Of a DNA stretch of 64,000 nt, positions 35,919 to 45,723 are shown piece by piece; within the stretch, counting starts at the first letter, position 1, and every line of letters starts with the position of its first letter. The stretch spans positions 1 through 64,000 of the forward strand of contig NZ_VOSW01000023.1 of assembly GCF_009690905.1 (NCBI RefSeq), read 5' to 3'. The stretch comes from Paraburkholderia madseniana. GTDB taxonomy: Bacteria; Pseudomonadota; Gammaproteobacteria; Burkholderiales; Burkholderiaceae. The notes under the pieces were generated by a model. That model was not told where the DNA came from and did not search any database. It saw nothing but the letters and a program-made list of their open reading frames with translations. A program made the translations under genes and the position numbers.

Positions 35919-36812
35919 ATGGCGCGCAAAGGCATTATTCTCGCGGGCGGATCGGGCACGCGCCTGTATCCGATCACGCATGTCGTCTCCAAGCAGTTGC
36001 TGCCGGTCTACGACAAACCGATGATCTACTACCCGCTGTCCACGCTGATGGTGGCGGGTATTCGCGATGTGCTGATCATCTCCACGCCGCAGGATACGCC
36101 GCGTTTCGAAGCCATGCTCGGCGACGGCAGCCAGTGGGGCATGAACATTCAGTACGCGGTTCAGCCTTCGCCGGACGGTCTCGCGCAGGCGTTCATCATC
36201 GGCCGCGACTTTGTGGGCAACGATCCGTCGGCGCTGATTCTCGGCGACAACATCTTCTACGGTCACGATCTCGCGAAGCAACTGGAGCGTGCGAACGAGA
36301 AAGACGAAGGCGCTACCGTCTTCGCGTATCACGTGCACGATCCGGAGCGGTATGGCGTCGTCGAATTCGACAAGCAGTTCCGCGCGTTGTCGATCGAAGA
36401 GAAGCCGGCCAAGCCGCGCTCGCACTACGCGGTTACCGGCTTGTACTTCTACGACAAGCAGGTCTGCGATATCGCGGCGGACATCAAGCCGTCGCCGCGT
36501 GGCGAGCTCGAAATCACCGACGTCAACTCGCGTTATCTGGCCAACGCCGCGCTCAATGTCGAGATCATGGGCCGTGGTTATGCGTGGCTCGATACGGGCA
36601 CGCACGATTCGTTGATCGAAGCGGCGACGTTCATTGCGACGTTGCAAAAGCGTCAGGGTCTGGTGGTCGCGTGTCCGGAAGAGATTGCTTACCGGCAGGC
36701 ATGGATCGACGGTGAGCAATTGCTTGCGCTGGCCAAGCCGCTCGCGAAGAACGCCTACGGGCAGTATCTGCAAAACCTTCTTACGGATCAAGTTGCATGG
36801 CCATCCAAGTAA
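35919..36812 (+). CDS. RfbA glucose-1-phosphate thymidylyltransferase, 297 aa
   Basis: [20 protein letters not shown] is the nucleotidyltransferase signature. The enzyme joins dTTP and glucose-1-phosphate. ATG at 35919 is ten bases after the rfbB stop; the frame is open upstream within rfbB but is only a shadow there. The stop of rfbA lies within the start of rfbC, showing tight coupling. Confidence 0.97.
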   Translation: MARKGIILAGGSGTRLYPITHVVSKQLLPVYDKPMIYYPLSTLMVAGIRDVLIISTPQDTPRFEAMLGDGSQWGMNIQYAVQPSPDGLAQAFIIGRDFVGNDPSALILGDNIFYGHDLAKQLERANEKDEGATVFAYHVHDPERYGVVEFDKQFRALSIEEKPAKPRSHYAVTGLYFYDKQVCDIAADIKPSPRGELEITDVNSRYLANAALNVEIMGRGYAWLDTGTHDSLIEAATFIATLQKRQGLVVACPEEIAYRQAWIDGEQLLALAKPLAKNAYGQYLQNLLTDQVAWPSK

Positions 36813-37348
36813 CCGCTACGGCGTTGCCTGAAGTCAAGATCATCGAGCCGAAGGTGTTCGGCGATGCAAGGGGCTTTTTCCTCGAAAGTTTCAACGCGCG
36901 GGAGTTTGCTGAGAAGGTCGAGCCGGGTGTCGAGTTCGTGCAGGACAATCATTCGCGTTCCGCGAGGGGCGTGCTGCGTGGGCTGCACTACCAGATCCAG
37001 CATGCGCAGGGGAAGCTCGTGCGCGTGGTCGAGGGCGAAGTGTTTGACGTCGCGGTCGACGTACGCGAGAGCTCGCCGAATTTCGGCAAGTGGGAAGGCG
37101 TGGTGCTGTCCGGCCACAGCCACCGGCAGCTTTGGATCCCACCTGGGTTTGCTCACGGCTTCGTGGTATTGTCGGAAACGGCCCAGTTCCTCTACAAGAC
37201 CACCGACTACTGGTATCCGGAGCACGAGCGTAGCATCGTGTGGAACGATCCTGAAATCGGCATCGAGTGGCCGATCGATTTCGAGCCAGTGTTGGCTGCG
37301 AAAGACGCGGCCGGAAAGCGGTTGAGCGAAGCAGAACGCTTTGCGTGA
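36797..37348 (+). CDS. RfbC dTDP-4-dehydrorhamnose 3,5-epimerase, 183 aa
   Basis: RGLHYQ, with the catalytic His, and a cupin-like pattern up to [10 protein letters not shown] and the [11 protein letters not shown] motif are diagnostic. The protein is full length and starts inside the rfbA 3' end. It epimerises C3 and C5 of the 4-keto sugar on the way to dTDP-L-rhamnose. Confidence 0.97.
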   Translation: MAIQVTATALPEVKIIEPKVFGDARGFFLESFNAREFAEKVEPGVEFVQDNHSRSARGVLRGLHYQIQHAQGKLVRVVEGEVFDVAVDVRESSPNFGKWEGVVLSGHSHRQLWIPPGFAHGFVVLSETAQFLYKTTDYWYPEHERSIVWNDPEIGIEWPIDFEPVLAAKDAAGKRLSEAERFA

Positions 37349-37355
37349 GGATGAT

Positions 37356-38249
37356 ATGACGGCGTTTGAGCAACGGACAATTTTGCTGACAGGCGTAAAC
37401 GGCCAGGTCGGATTCGAATTGGCTCGCAGCCTTCAGGGTCTCGGCAAAGTCATCGCGCCTCGTCGCAGTGAACTTGACCTCGCCGACTTAGATCAGGTTC
37501 GCCGCGTGGTGAGGGAATTGAAGCCCTCACTGATCGTGAACCCGGCTGCCTATACGGCTGTCGATAAGGCGGAGACAGATGTCGACACTGCAATGCGGCT
37601 CAACGCCGAAGCGCCCGCAGTGCTCGCCGAGGAAGCGAAGCGTCTTGGCGCTCCGCTCGTGCACTATTCGACGGACTATGTATTCGATGGTACGAAAGAC
37701 GGCGCTTATGTCGAAAGCGACGTCGTCAATCCCATCAACGTGTACGGACGTAGCAAGCTTGCCGGTGAGCAGGCGATTGCCGCCGTCGGAGGTGAGTACC
37801 TCATCTTTCGCACGAGTTGGGTGTACGGCATGCGCGGAAAGAATTTCCTTCTGACAATGTTGCGGCTCGGCTCGGAACGGGAGGAGTTGAGCGTCGTCGC
37901 GAATCAATTCGGCGCGCCTACCTGGTCGAATACGATTGCAACGTCTACGGCACATGTGCTGAGCCAGTCGATTGCGTCGAATGAGGAGGCTTGGTGGCGC
38001 GAGCACTCAGGCATCTATAATTTGACGTCCACGGGCGTCACGTCGTGGCATGGCTTTGCAGAAGAGATCTTCAAGTTTTCTGCGCTGAACAGCAAGCCGG
38101 TCGTAAAGTCCGTTCCGGCGTCCGCCTACCCGACGCCGGCAAGTCGGCCTGCTAATTCGTCTTTGTCGAATGACAAGCTTGCCGCTGCATTCGGTGTGCG
38201 TGCCCCCGACTGGCGTGAAGCATTGCAGCTATGCATGGCGGCACCTTGA
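37356..38249 (+). CDS. RfbD dTDP-4-dehydrorhamnose reductase, 297 aa
   Basis: LTGVNGQVGFEL is the NADPH motif; STDYVFDGT and YGRSKLAGE contain the catalytic residues; FRTSWVYG is typical. The enzyme completes dTDP-L-rhamnose. I use ATG at 37356 with GAGGA upstream. It overlaps the following glycosyltransferase by 19 bases. Confidence 0.96.
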   Translation: MTAFEQRTILLTGVNGQVGFELARSLQGLGKVIAPRRSELDLADLDQVRRVVRELKPSLIVNPAAYTAVDKAETDVDTAMRLNAEAPAVLAEEAKRLGAPLVHYSTDYVFDGTKDGAYVESDVVNPINVYGRSKLAGEQAIAAVGGEYLIFRTSWVYGMRGKNFLLTMLRLGSEREELSVVANQFGAPTWSNTIATSTAHVLSQSIASNEEAWWREHSGIYNLTSTGVTSWHGFAEEIFKFSALNSKPVVKSVPASAYPTPASRPANSSLSNDKLAAAFGVRAPDWREALQLCMAAP

Positions 38250-39142
38250 GCCAGGCGCCGACTGCGCCCCGTGCCGGTGCGGTAGTCGTTTTTTTCAATC
38301 CGGACGAAGCGTGCATCGAGCGAGCTAATCGGCTCGCGTCGAAGATGCGCTGCGTCGTTGTCGACAATACCCCCGCCATTCGCTCGGCTGCCAGTCTTGG
38401 GCTGTCGGAAGCAGTCGAGTATTTGCCGAACGGCGAGAACGCTGGCATTGCAACTGCGCTGAATCAGGGAATCGAGGCGCTGAGGCGTGCAGGCGCCCAG
38501 ATGGCGCTTTTGTTTGACCAGGACAGTGATCCATCGGCCACGCTGCTTTCGGATCTTCCTGCGGAAATCGCTAGGTCTAACGAATCGGGCGAGCGGGTTG
38601 CGCTTGTCGGGCCTGCGTACGATGACCCGCGTCTCGGTGGCGTCGCACCGTTCGTGAGATTTCGTCACTGGAAGCTCGAACGGCTGGCGCCTGAAGGCAA
38701 CGAGCCAATCGATGTCGATTTTCTGATTACATCTGGCTCCTGTATCAATCTGCGCTACTGGTCCGATGTGGGGTCGATGGAAGAGGCGCTTTTTATTGAT
38801 TTCGTCGATCTGGAGTGGTGTGTACGGGCAAAGCAGAAGGGTTACCGCATTCTGGGGCTACCGTGGATACGTATGCGGCACGAACTTGGCGCAGAGCCCG
38901 TGCGCATTTTTGGACGCCTGTATCCGATGCATGGGCCGTTGCGTCACTATTACCAGTTTCGCAATGTCATCGCTCTGCTCAAGCGGTCATACGTGCCGTG
39001 GAGCTGGAAAACCACGGAGCTGGTCAAGCTTCCCGTTAGGCTTGTGGTCTATTCGTTCTTCCCCGGCCAGCGCTCGCAGCACATCATGATGGCCTTGCGA
39101 GGCCTGCGAGACGGCTGGGCTGGTCGGCTGGGACGCCACTGA
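38231..39142 (+). CDS. Family 2 glycosyltransferase, probably rhamnosyltransferase, 303 aa
   Basis: A GT-A fold is indicated by the N-terminal VVVFFNPD, NGENAGIATALNQGI and the metal-binding LLFDQDSDPS with its DxD pattern. The order of motifs matches the RfbF/WbbL-like rhamnosyltransferase group. Its start overlaps the rfbD end, which supports rhamnose as the donor. It probably adds a rhamnose to the undecaprenyl-linked O-unit at the cytoplasmic face. Confidence 0.9.
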   Translation: MHGGTLSQAPTAPRAGAVVVFFNPDEACIERANRLASKMRCVVVDNTPAIRSAASLGLSEAVEYLPNGENAGIATALNQGIEALRRAGAQMALLFDQDSDPSATLLSDLPAEIARSNESGERVALVGPAYDDPRLGGVAPFVRFRHWKLERLAPEGNEPIDVDFLITSGSCINLRYWSDVGSMEEALFIDFVDLEWCVRAKQKGYRILGLPWIRMRHELGAEPVRIFGRLYPMHGPLRHYYQFRNVIALLKRSYVPWSWKTTELVKLPVRLVVYSFFPGQRSQHIMMALRGLRDGWAGRLGRH

Positions 39143-39295
39143 CTTTACGACGCCTGGCCATTCGCTTGCGACGTTGCTCGCGTTCGGCGTGCTGGGCGAC
39201 TTTATGACAAGGCGAGCATGATGGACGGTGCGGGCAAAGCGCTCGCGTTGCACCGTCCGTCACGCATTGAAGGAGTTTACATTGGAGTGTTACGC

Positions 39296-40153
39296 ATGAA
39301 CGTGCCGACGACCCGGACGGTTGACCCTCACGCGGCGATACCTTGCGGGCCTGTTTCCTTAGTTGCAGGGCTGTGGCGCAACCGCCAGCTTATCGCGCAG
39401 ATGACGCGGCGGGAGGTGCTTGGCCGCTATAAAGGTTCCGCAATGGGACTGGCATGGTCTTTTGTCCAGCCGTTGTTCATGCTGACGGTCTATACCTTCG
39501 TGTTTTCCGAGGTGTTCAAGGCTCGTTGGGGCGGTGCCGGCGCTGTGCAGAGCAAGACCGAATTTGCTGTGCTGCTGTTTGTCGGGCTAATCGTGCTGAA
39601 CCTGTTTTCAGAGGTGATTAACCGCGCGCCCTCGCTCGTCGTCGCGAACGTCAACTTCGTGAAAAAAGTCGTGTTTCCGATTGAAGTGCTTCCGGTTTCC
39701 GCAATGGGTGCGGCGCTGTTCCACGGTTGCGTCAGTGTGGCAGTGCTGCTATGCGCAATCCTCATTTTCAACGGCGGCCTCGCGTGGACGGTGGTGTTCT
39801 TTCCACTCGTGCTACTCCCGCTGGTTATTGTCACGTTGGGCTTGGCGTGGATTCTTGCTTCGCTCGGCGTTTTCTTACGCGACGTGGGGCAAACCATTTC
39901 ACTGCTGACCACGGTCCTCATGTTTCTTTCGCCCGTGTTTTATCCCGTGACCTCGGTCCCGCCGCGCTTTCAGCCGTTCATCATGGCCAACCCCCTGACG
40001 TTCATCATCGAGCAGTCGCGCGATGTACTGGTTTGGGGGAAGATGCCTAACTGGCTGGGGCTTGCGCTCTACCTGATTGCAGCGTGTATCGTTGCGTGGG
40101 CGGGCTATGCGTGGTTTCAGAAGACAAGAAAGGGGTTCGCCGATGTCCTCTGA
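39296..40153 (+). CDS. Wzm polysaccharide ABC transporter permease, 285 aa
   Basis: An amphipathic N-terminus (REVLGRYKGSAMGLAWSFVQP) is followed by about six membrane segments, in the ABC-2 pattern. Wzm moves completed O-polysaccharide chains across the inner membrane. ATG at 39296 has GGAG upstream; an in-frame ATG at 39218 is less likely. It overlaps wzt by eleven bases. Confidence 0.93.
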   Translation: MNVPTTRTVDPHAAIPCGPVSLVAGLWRNRQLIAQMTRREVLGRYKGSAMGLAWSFVQPLFMLTVYTFVFSEVFKARWGGAGAVQSKTEFAVLLFVGLIVLNLFSEVINRAPSLVVANVNFVKKVVFPIEVLPVSAMGAALFHGCVSVAVLLCAILIFNGGLAWTVVFFPLVLLPLVIVTLGLAWILASLGVFLRDVGQTISLLTTVLMFLSPVFYPVTSVPPRFQPFIMANPLTFIIEQSRDVLVWGKMPNWLGLALYLIAACIVAWAGYAWFQKTRKGFADVL

Positions 40154-41495
40154 CGATATCGCCATCGGCGTCCATCATCTCGCCAAACGCTATCAGATCT
40201 ACGAAACGCCGCGTGACCGGCTGAAGCAGTTCGTGATGCCGCGCGTTCAGAGGCTGGTCGGGGCTCAGCCAAAGCACTACTTCAGCGAGTTTTGGGCACT
40301 CAACGATGTGTCCTTCGAAGTGAAGAGGGGCGAGACGGTCGGAATCATCGGTCGCAACGGTAGTGGCAAATCCACACTGCTGCAGATGATTTGCGGCACC
40401 TTAAGCCCGACGCAGGGCCATGTCGAAGTGAACGGCCGCGTGGCCGCCTTGCTTGAACTGGGCGCCGGTTTCAACCCGGAGTTCACTGGGCGCGAAAACA
40501 TTTTCATGAATGGGACGCTGCTTGGGCTCAGCAAGCAGGAAATCGAAGCGCGGTATGACGACATCGTGGCATTCGCGGACGTCGGCATGTTCATCGATCA
40601 GCCTGTCAAGATGTATTCGTCAGGCATGTACGTGCGTGTTGCATTCGCGATCGCCGCGAGCATGGATCCGAGCATTTTGATCGTCGACGAGGCACTGGCC
40701 GTCGGCGATCTTGCATTCCAGGCTAAGTGTATGGTCCGGCTTCGCGAGCTGATGGACCGTGGCACGACGGTATTGTTCGTGAGCCACGATATGAGCAGCG
40801 TGCGCAATATCTGTAGCAAGGTGCTGTGGCTGAGGCAGGGGCGGACGGTGGCGTATGGGGATCCTAAAGAAGTGGTCGGGGCTTACGTCGGCGAGATGAA
40901 TCTTGAGATCAATCGGATTTCGAGAGGCAAAGTTGTTGAGGCCGAGCCTCAAGTCGAAGAGGACTTCGTTCAGGATGCCACCCCGCAAGAATCGGTGGCG
41001 TTCCTCGACGGTCACAGCCGCTACGGAGACGGTCGAGCTACCATTTTGGACGTCACGCTGATGGATCAGCACGGATGCAGAACGGAATTGCTTGAATTGC
41101 ACGAGCCGTACAAGCTTAGAGTGATTGTCAGGGCGAACACCAATATTGAACGTCCGGCCATCGGATATTCCCTGCGCGACTTCAAGGGGAATCAGATCGT
41201 TGGGGCCATGAATTCCAACTTTCCCCACGTCGATATGCCGTCGTTCGAAGCGGGCAAGACCTATTGCATTGATATCGCCGGCGTCAATACGCTGGCTCAA
41301 GGTGGATATACCGTCAATGTCGGAGTCGAGAACATTGTTCAGCAGAACAAGGTTCATCAATATCTCGACGTGCTGGAAAACGCGCGAGTATTTCAAAGCA
41401 CCTTTGGCTCGAATGCTAAGAATATCTTCCCGGCTATGGTCTGGCAGGATGTCGCGTTCGAAATCAAGGAACTTAGCGCGGGCATTGCAGCGTAA
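40143..41495 (+). CDS. Wzt polysaccharide ABC transporter ATPase with C-terminal domain, 450 aa
   Basis: Walker A GRNGSGKST, signature YSSGMYVRVAFA and Walker B ILIVDEALAVGD form the nucleotide-binding domain in residues 1-250. The part from about 300 on is a beta-rich domain like the Wzt C-terminal carbohydrate-binding module, which recognises the finished chain end. In known systems this implies a terminal cap such as methyl, and the methyltransferase next door fits. Its start is within the wzm end, with AAAGGGG upstream. Confidence 0.95.
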   Translation: MSSDDIAIGVHHLAKRYQIYETPRDRLKQFVMPRVQRLVGAQPKHYFSEFWALNDVSFEVKRGETVGIIGRNGSGKSTLLQMICGTLSPTQGHVEVNGRVAALLELGAGFNPEFTGRENIFMNGTLLGLSKQEIEARYDDIVAFADVGMFIDQPVKMYSSGMYVRVAFAIAASMDPSILIVDEALAVGDLAFQAKCMVRLRELMDRGTTVLFVSHDMSSVRNICSKVLWLRQGRTVAYGDPKEVVGAYVGEMNLEINRISRGKVVEAEPQVEEDFVQDATPQESVAFLDGHSRYGDGRATILDVTLMDQHGCRTELLELHEPYKLRVIVRANTNIERPAIGYSLRDFKGNQIVGAMNSNFPHVDMPSFEAGKTYCIDIAGVNTLAQGGYTVNVGVENIVQQNKVHQYLDVLENARVFQSTFGSNAKNIFPAMVWQDVAFEIKELSAGIAA

Positions 41496-41525
41496 AGCGA
41501 ACGTATCATTGGTAAAGGAATGAGC

Positions 41526-42275
41526 ATGGCGTCACCCAATCCGTTTGAACATATTGGCTTCGATGATTTTCGGCGCTTCGCGCAGGACGAGTCGATGTCC
41601 AAATATGAGCGCATCGGGTTTCCTGACTCATATCGTCAAGGCTACGAAGCGGCTATCTTCGAAGACATTTGTGCAAAGCTGACCAACCTGAAGACGGACG
41701 GCCGCAAAGTTGTCGATATCGGTCCGGGCTGCAGCGACTTGCCCAGGATGCTGATTGATCTGTGCGCGGCGAAAGGTCATCCCTTGACGCTGATCGACAG
41801 TCAGGAAATGTTGAACCTCCTCGAAGACGCACCCTTCATTGAAAAGGTGCACGCGATGTATCCGCAATGCCGGGACTGGATTGCGGAGCAGGCTGGCAAG
41901 GTCGACGTGATCTTGTGCTACAGCGTGCTGCACTACGTCTTCGTCGATGCCAGCTTCTTCCGCTTTCTTGACGCATCGCTGTCGTTGCTGGCGCCCGGCG
42001 GGCAGATGCTGATCGGTGACATACCCAACATCTCGAAGCGCAAGCGTTTTTTTCTCAGTGAAACGGGGGTGCGATTCCACAAGGATTACATGAAGACGGA
42101 TGAGGCGCCCGTCGTCGAACTCAATAAGGTCGAGCACGATCAGATCGACGATGCCGTCGTGATGTCGCTCGTCCAGCGGGCGCGCGCCCAAGGGTTCGAT
42201 GCCTATGTGTTGCCCCAGGATCCGGCGCTTCCGATGGCTAACCGGCGCGAGGACATCCTCATTGTCAGACCTTGA
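41526..42275 (+). CDS. SAM-dependent methyltransferase, 249 aa
   Basis: VVDIGPGCSDLPRML is the SAM-binding motif I, and the downstream CYSVLHYVFVDASF and LLAPGGQMLIGDIP fit a class I methyltransferase. I prefer ATG at 41526, seven bases after AAAGGA, over the overlapping ATG at 41520. Located just after wzt, it may methylate the chain terminus or a sugar of the O-unit. The target is inferred. Confidence 0.85.
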   Translation: MASPNPFEHIGFDDFRRFAQDESMSKYERIGFPDSYRQGYEAAIFEDICAKLTNLKTDGRKVVDIGPGCSDLPRMLIDLCAAKGHPLTLIDSQEMLNLLEDAPFIEKVHAMYPQCRDWIAEQAGKVDVILCYSVLHYVFVDASFFRFLDASLSLLAPGGQMLIGDIPNISKRKRFFLSETGVRFHKDYMKTDEAPVVELNKVEHDQIDDAVVMSLVQRARAQGFDAYVLPQDPALPMANRREDILIVRP

Positions 42276-42284
42276 GAGCACGAC

Positions 42285-42962
42285 ATGACGAAGACGAAAA
42301 AGCTGGTCATTCTCGGCGACAGTGCCTTCGCGGAGGTCGCTTACGAGTGCTTCACGCATGACTCGGAATATGAAGTCGTTGGATTCTCCGTCGACTCGGC
42401 ATTCCTTGGGCGCGATCAGTTGTTTGGCTTGCCTGTCGTGCCGTTTGAGGAGGTCGAAAGTTTCTTCGATCCAGCAGAGGTCGAGTTCTACGCGGCGCTC
42501 GTCTATTCTCAGCTCAACCGACTGAGGACTCGCTTTTACGATATGGCAAAGACAAAAGGGTACCGACCAGCCAGTTACGTGAGTAGTCGAGCATTCGTGT
42601 GGCCTAATGTGGTCCTCGGCGAACACTGTTTTGTTTTTGAAGACAACACGATCCAGCCGTTCGTCAAGATTGGCAACAACGTGGTGCTTTGGAGCGGGAA
42701 TCACATTGGTCATCATTCGGTGGTCGAGGACAATTGCTTTATTTCCTCGCATGCGGTGATCTCTGGATTCTGCACGGTCGGGAGGAACACATTCATCGGC
42801 GTGAATTCCGCACTTGCCAACAATGTCGTCGTCGGTGCCGACAATTGGCTTGGCGTCGGAGTCAATATCCTTAAGGACACGGATCCTGATTGCATTTTCA
42901 AGGGTGAGCAGCCGGATGCAGCGAAGGTATCCGCGCGACGATTTTTCAAGGTAAAGACATAA
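42285..42962 (+). CDS. PglD-like sugar N-acyltransferase (hexapeptide repeat), 225 aa
   Basis: The N-terminal third has a nucleotide-sugar-binding Rossmann-like start (KLVILGDSAFAEVAYECF) and the rest is a left-handed beta helix made of hexapeptide repeats (VVLGEHCFVFEDNTI, NNVVLWSGNHIGHHS). The His pair at GHHS fits the catalytic base of PglD-type enzymes. It probably N-acetylates the amino sugar made by the FdtA/FdtB branch. The length is typical. Confidence 0.87.
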   Translation: MTKTKKLVILGDSAFAEVAYECFTHDSEYEVVGFSVDSAFLGRDQLFGLPVVPFEEVESFFDPAEVEFYAALVYSQLNRLRTRFYDMAKTKGYRPASYVSSRAFVWPNVVLGEHCFVFEDNTIQPFVKIGNNVVLWSGNHIGHHSVVEDNCFISSHAVISGFCTVGRNTFIGVNSALANNVVVGADNWLGVGVNILKDTDPDCIFKGEQPDAAKVSARRFFKVKT

Positions 42963-43062
42963 GGTGCAATGACGTGGACTTACTCTGTGGACTCCATGGA
43001 CGCAAACTTTGTAGCGCCAGTCATTTTGGCAAACGGGGTTCGTGCGACGCGGGGTTGATCTC

Positions 43063-44037
43063 GTGACCATCGACGTGAATTGCTATAAACCGTCGCTGAC
43101 GGAAGCGTGGGATACGTTCTGTACGAACGCGGTCAATAGCACGTTTCTGCACACGCGCCGATTCCTCGCATACCATGGCGACCGCTTTACGGATGCCTCT
43201 GCCGTGCTCATGCAGGCAGACGTAATCGTCGGCGTGTTTCCTGCCGCTGTGTCTCCCGTTGATCGCTCGATGGTCGTTAGCCATCCTGGTATTACCTACG
43301 GTGGCATTGTCCATGACGGCGCCCTGTGCGGTGCCAAGATGATCGAGGCATTGGGGCAACTACTGAAGCATTATCGGGCGGGTGGATACGAACGGCTGAG
43401 GTACAAGGTGGTTCCCCATGTGTACCAGATTCGGCCGGCGCAGGACGATCTTTATGCCTTGTTCCGGATTGGCGCACAGCGGTCGCGCTGCGACTTGTCG
43501 TGCACGATCGAGCTGCACGATCGCGCCAAGCCGTCCGAGCGCCGCAGGCGCGGGCTTAAAAAAGCGCTGAAGTCGGTTCTGGTTCAGGCAGGCGCGGAGC
43601 AGGTGCGGCCATTGTGGCGAGTGCTGACGGATAACCTGGCTCGCAAGCACAACGCGGCTCCCGTTCACAGTGCGGAAGAAATGGAGCGGTTAGTCGGGCT
43701 TTTTCCCGGGATGATCGAGCTGTTTTGCGCCACAATCGGTGGACATGTCGTGGCAGGGGTCGTGGTGTTTAAAACGCGCACGGCATGGCACGCGCAATAT
43801 ATTGCGGCGAGCGAGGCTGCTTATTCTGTGTCTGCGCTTGATGCAGTGTTCGATCACGCCATTGCCGAGGCAACAGTGGCCGGAGTCCGGTATTTCGACT
43901 TCGGTACGAGCAACGAGTGTCAGGGCACGGTTCTGAATGAAAACCTCTACCAGTACAAGCATGAGTACGGAGGTGGGGGCGCCGTGCACGAGTATTACGA
44001 TGTCGATTTATTAGGTGCTCAGAATGTCGGTCTCTGA
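43063..44037 (+). CDS. FemAB/GNAT-type acyltransferase-like protein, 324 aa
   Basis: The N-terminus VTIDVNCYKPSLTEAWDTF and the segment STFLHTRRFLAYHGDRF match proteins of the GNAT/FemAB fold found in polysaccharide clusters. AGVVVFKTRTAWHAQYIAAS is the acyl-CoA-binding region. I chose GTG at 43063 because it gives the normal family start; GTG at 43042 is also in frame. Members of this group transfer amino acids or acyl groups to sugars. The acceptor is probably an amino sugar of the O-unit. Confidence 0.8.
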   Translation: MTIDVNCYKPSLTEAWDTFCTNAVNSTFLHTRRFLAYHGDRFTDASAVLMQADVIVGVFPAAVSPVDRSMVVSHPGITYGGIVHDGALCGAKMIEALGQLLKHYRAGGYERLRYKVVPHVYQIRPAQDDLYALFRIGAQRSRCDLSCTIELHDRAKPSERRRRGLKKALKSVLVQAGAEQVRPLWRVLTDNLARKHNAAPVHSAEEMERLVGLFPGMIELFCATIGGHVVAGVVVFKTRTAWHAQYIAASEAAYSVSALDAVFDHAIAEATVAGVRYFDFGTSNECQGTVLNENLYQYKHEYGGGGAVHEYYDVDLLGAQNVGL

Positions 44038-44434
44038 TTGCAAGATTCTTAATTTCCCCAAGATCGCAGATCCGCGGGGGAATTTGACTTTCCTTGAAGG
44101 TGGCCGTCATGTCCCCTTCCACATCAAGCGAATTTTCTACTTGTACGACATTCCGACCGGGGCGGCTCGTGGCGCGCATGCGCACAAGCAATTGCACCAG
44201 TTGCTAATCTGCCTGTCTGGCAGTTTCGATGTTGCGCTCGATGACGGGGCGGAAAAGAAGATGGTTCACCTGAATCGTCCGTGGCAAGGGTTGCATATCC
44301 CACCCATGATCTGGGCGGCCGAGATGAATTTCGACCCCGGATCGGTGTGCCTAGTCCTGGCGTCAATGGAGTTCAACGAGTCTGACTATTATCGGGATTA
44401 CGACGAATATCTTGCTGCCATCCGTTCTCGTTGA
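44024..44434 (+). CDS. FdtA-like dTDP-hexulose 3,4-ketoisomerase, 136 aa
   Basis: A small cupin with DPRGNLTFLEGG, then GAARGAHAHKQLHQLL carrying the catalytic His pair, and LLICLSGSFDVALDDG. FdtA, QdtA and Tyl1a share this pattern and move the keto group from C4 to C3 of dTDP-4-keto-6-deoxyglucose. ATG at 44024 overlaps the upstream gene by 14 bases. With the aminotransferase that follows, it makes a dTDP-3-amino-3,6-dideoxyhexose (Fuc3N or Qui3N type). Stereochemistry cannot be told from the sequence. Confidence 0.92.
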   Translation: MSVSDCKILNFPKIADPRGNLTFLEGGRHVPFHIKRIFYLYDIPTGAARGAHAHKQLHQLLICLSGSFDVALDDGAEKKMVHLNRPWQGLHIPPMIWAAEMNFDPGSVCLVLASMEFNESDYYRDYDEYLAAIRSR

Positions 44435-44625
44435 GTTTTCCTGCGAGCCAAGGGCGGTAGACGATTCAGCCCACGGTCCCTTGGCAAAGGCGGAGATCGC
44501 TCGCAGTCGGTAGGGCCGATGTGTCGTTCAAGCGATGTGCTGGCATCGGTTTTTGCATCGCCAATCGCTATCTGATGCGGAACTTCCGGCTGAGGCGATT
44601 TTATTCGAGAGTAAGGAACACAATT

Positions 44626-45723
44626 GTGAAAGTGCCATTTCTTGATGTTCGCAGCGCCTATCTAGAGCTTAAGCCCGACCTCGATCAGGCCATTGCCCGA
44701 GCTCTCGATTCCGGCTGGTATATCTTCGGAGAAGAGGTCGCGCGATTCGAGAAATCGTTTGCCGAGTACACGGGTACCCGGTCTGCGATCGGCGTCGGCA
44801 ACGGTCTTGATGCCCTGCGTATCACCCTGATGGCGATGGGGGTGTCTGAAGGGGATGAAGTCATCGTTCCTTCCAATACCTATATTGCGACTTGGCTGGC
44901 TGTTTCGCAGTGCGGTGCGCGTCCTGTGCCTGTCGAACCCGACGCGGACACCCTTAATATCGATCCGCAACTTATCGAGCAGGCTATGACCAGCAAGACC
45001 AAGGTCATTCTGCCCGTGCATCTGTACGGGCAGCCGGCGCAAATGGGGCCGATCCTGGACCTGGCTCGCCGCACGGGCGTTAGCGTCCTTGAAGATGGCG
45101 CTCAGGCACACGGTGCCCGCTACCGCGGCGAACTAATTGGCGGCCACGGCGACGCCGTGACGTGGAGCTTCTATCCTGGTAAGAATCTTGGCGCATTCGG
45201 CGATGCGGGCGGCGTGACGACTAACGACGCTGAACTCGCTGAGCGGATCAGGACCATTGCGAACTATGGTTCCAAAGTGAAATACGTCAACGAGTTGTGT
45301 GGGGTGAATAGCCGGCTCGATCCCATCCACGCCGCGGCGCTTGCCGTCAAGCTGCCGTATTTGGAGGACTGGAACAAGCGTCGCGCAGAAATTGCCGAGT
45401 TCTATCAGCGCCACCTGCAAAACGCGAATGTGCGAGTGCCTATTCCGCATCCGGATTGCACATCTTCGTGGCATCTGTTTCCCGTCTTTTCGCAGCGACG
45501 CGATGCGTTGCAGGCAAGGCTGAAGGAGGCTGGTATCGAGACGCTGATCCATTACCCCATTCCTCCTCATTTGCAGCAGGCATACCGGTTCCTCGGGTTC
45601 GAAAAGGGTGCCTTTCCCATTGCCGAAGCAATGGCCGTGACGGAGCTCAGTCTGCCGATCGGCCCTCATATGACGCTCGAGCAGGCAGCGTATGTTTGTG
45701 AAATCATCGCGGATTTCGAGTAA
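44626..45723 (+). CDS. FdtB-like DegT/DnrJ/EryC1 aminotransferase, 365 aa
   Basis: VPFLDVRSAYLELK begins the family; GVGNGLDALRITL binds the cofactor phosphate and FYPGKNLGAFGDAG carries the PLP lysine. These enzymes transfer an amino group from glutamate to a keto-sugar nucleotide, here C3. I chose GTG at 44626 because AAGGA lies eight bases before and the family starts there; upstream codons back to 44521 look non-coding. It joins the next gene in a TAATG overlap. Confidence 0.93.
   Translation: MKVPFLDVRSAYLELKPDLDQAIARALDSGWYIFGEEVARFEKSFAEYTGTRSAIGVGNGLDALRITLMAMGVSEGDEVIVPSNTYIATWLAVSQCGARPVPVEPDADTLNIDPQLIEQAMTSKTKVILPVHLYGQPAQMGPILDLARRTGVSVLEDGAQAHGARYRGELIGGHGDAVTWSFYPGKNLGAFGDAGGVTTNDAELAERIRTIANYGSKVKYVNELCGVNSRLDPIHAAALAVKLPYLEDWNKRRAEIAEFYQRHLQNANVRVPIPHPDCTSSWHLFPVFSQRRDALQARLKEAGIETLIHYPIPPHLQQAYRFLGFEKGAFPIAEAMAVTELSLPIGPHMTLEQAAYVCEIIADFE

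Noticed and set aside
41628..43070. 480-residue open frame antisense to the methyltransferase and PglD-like genes
   Set aside because: It covers two genes with clear motifs and shows no family pattern itself.
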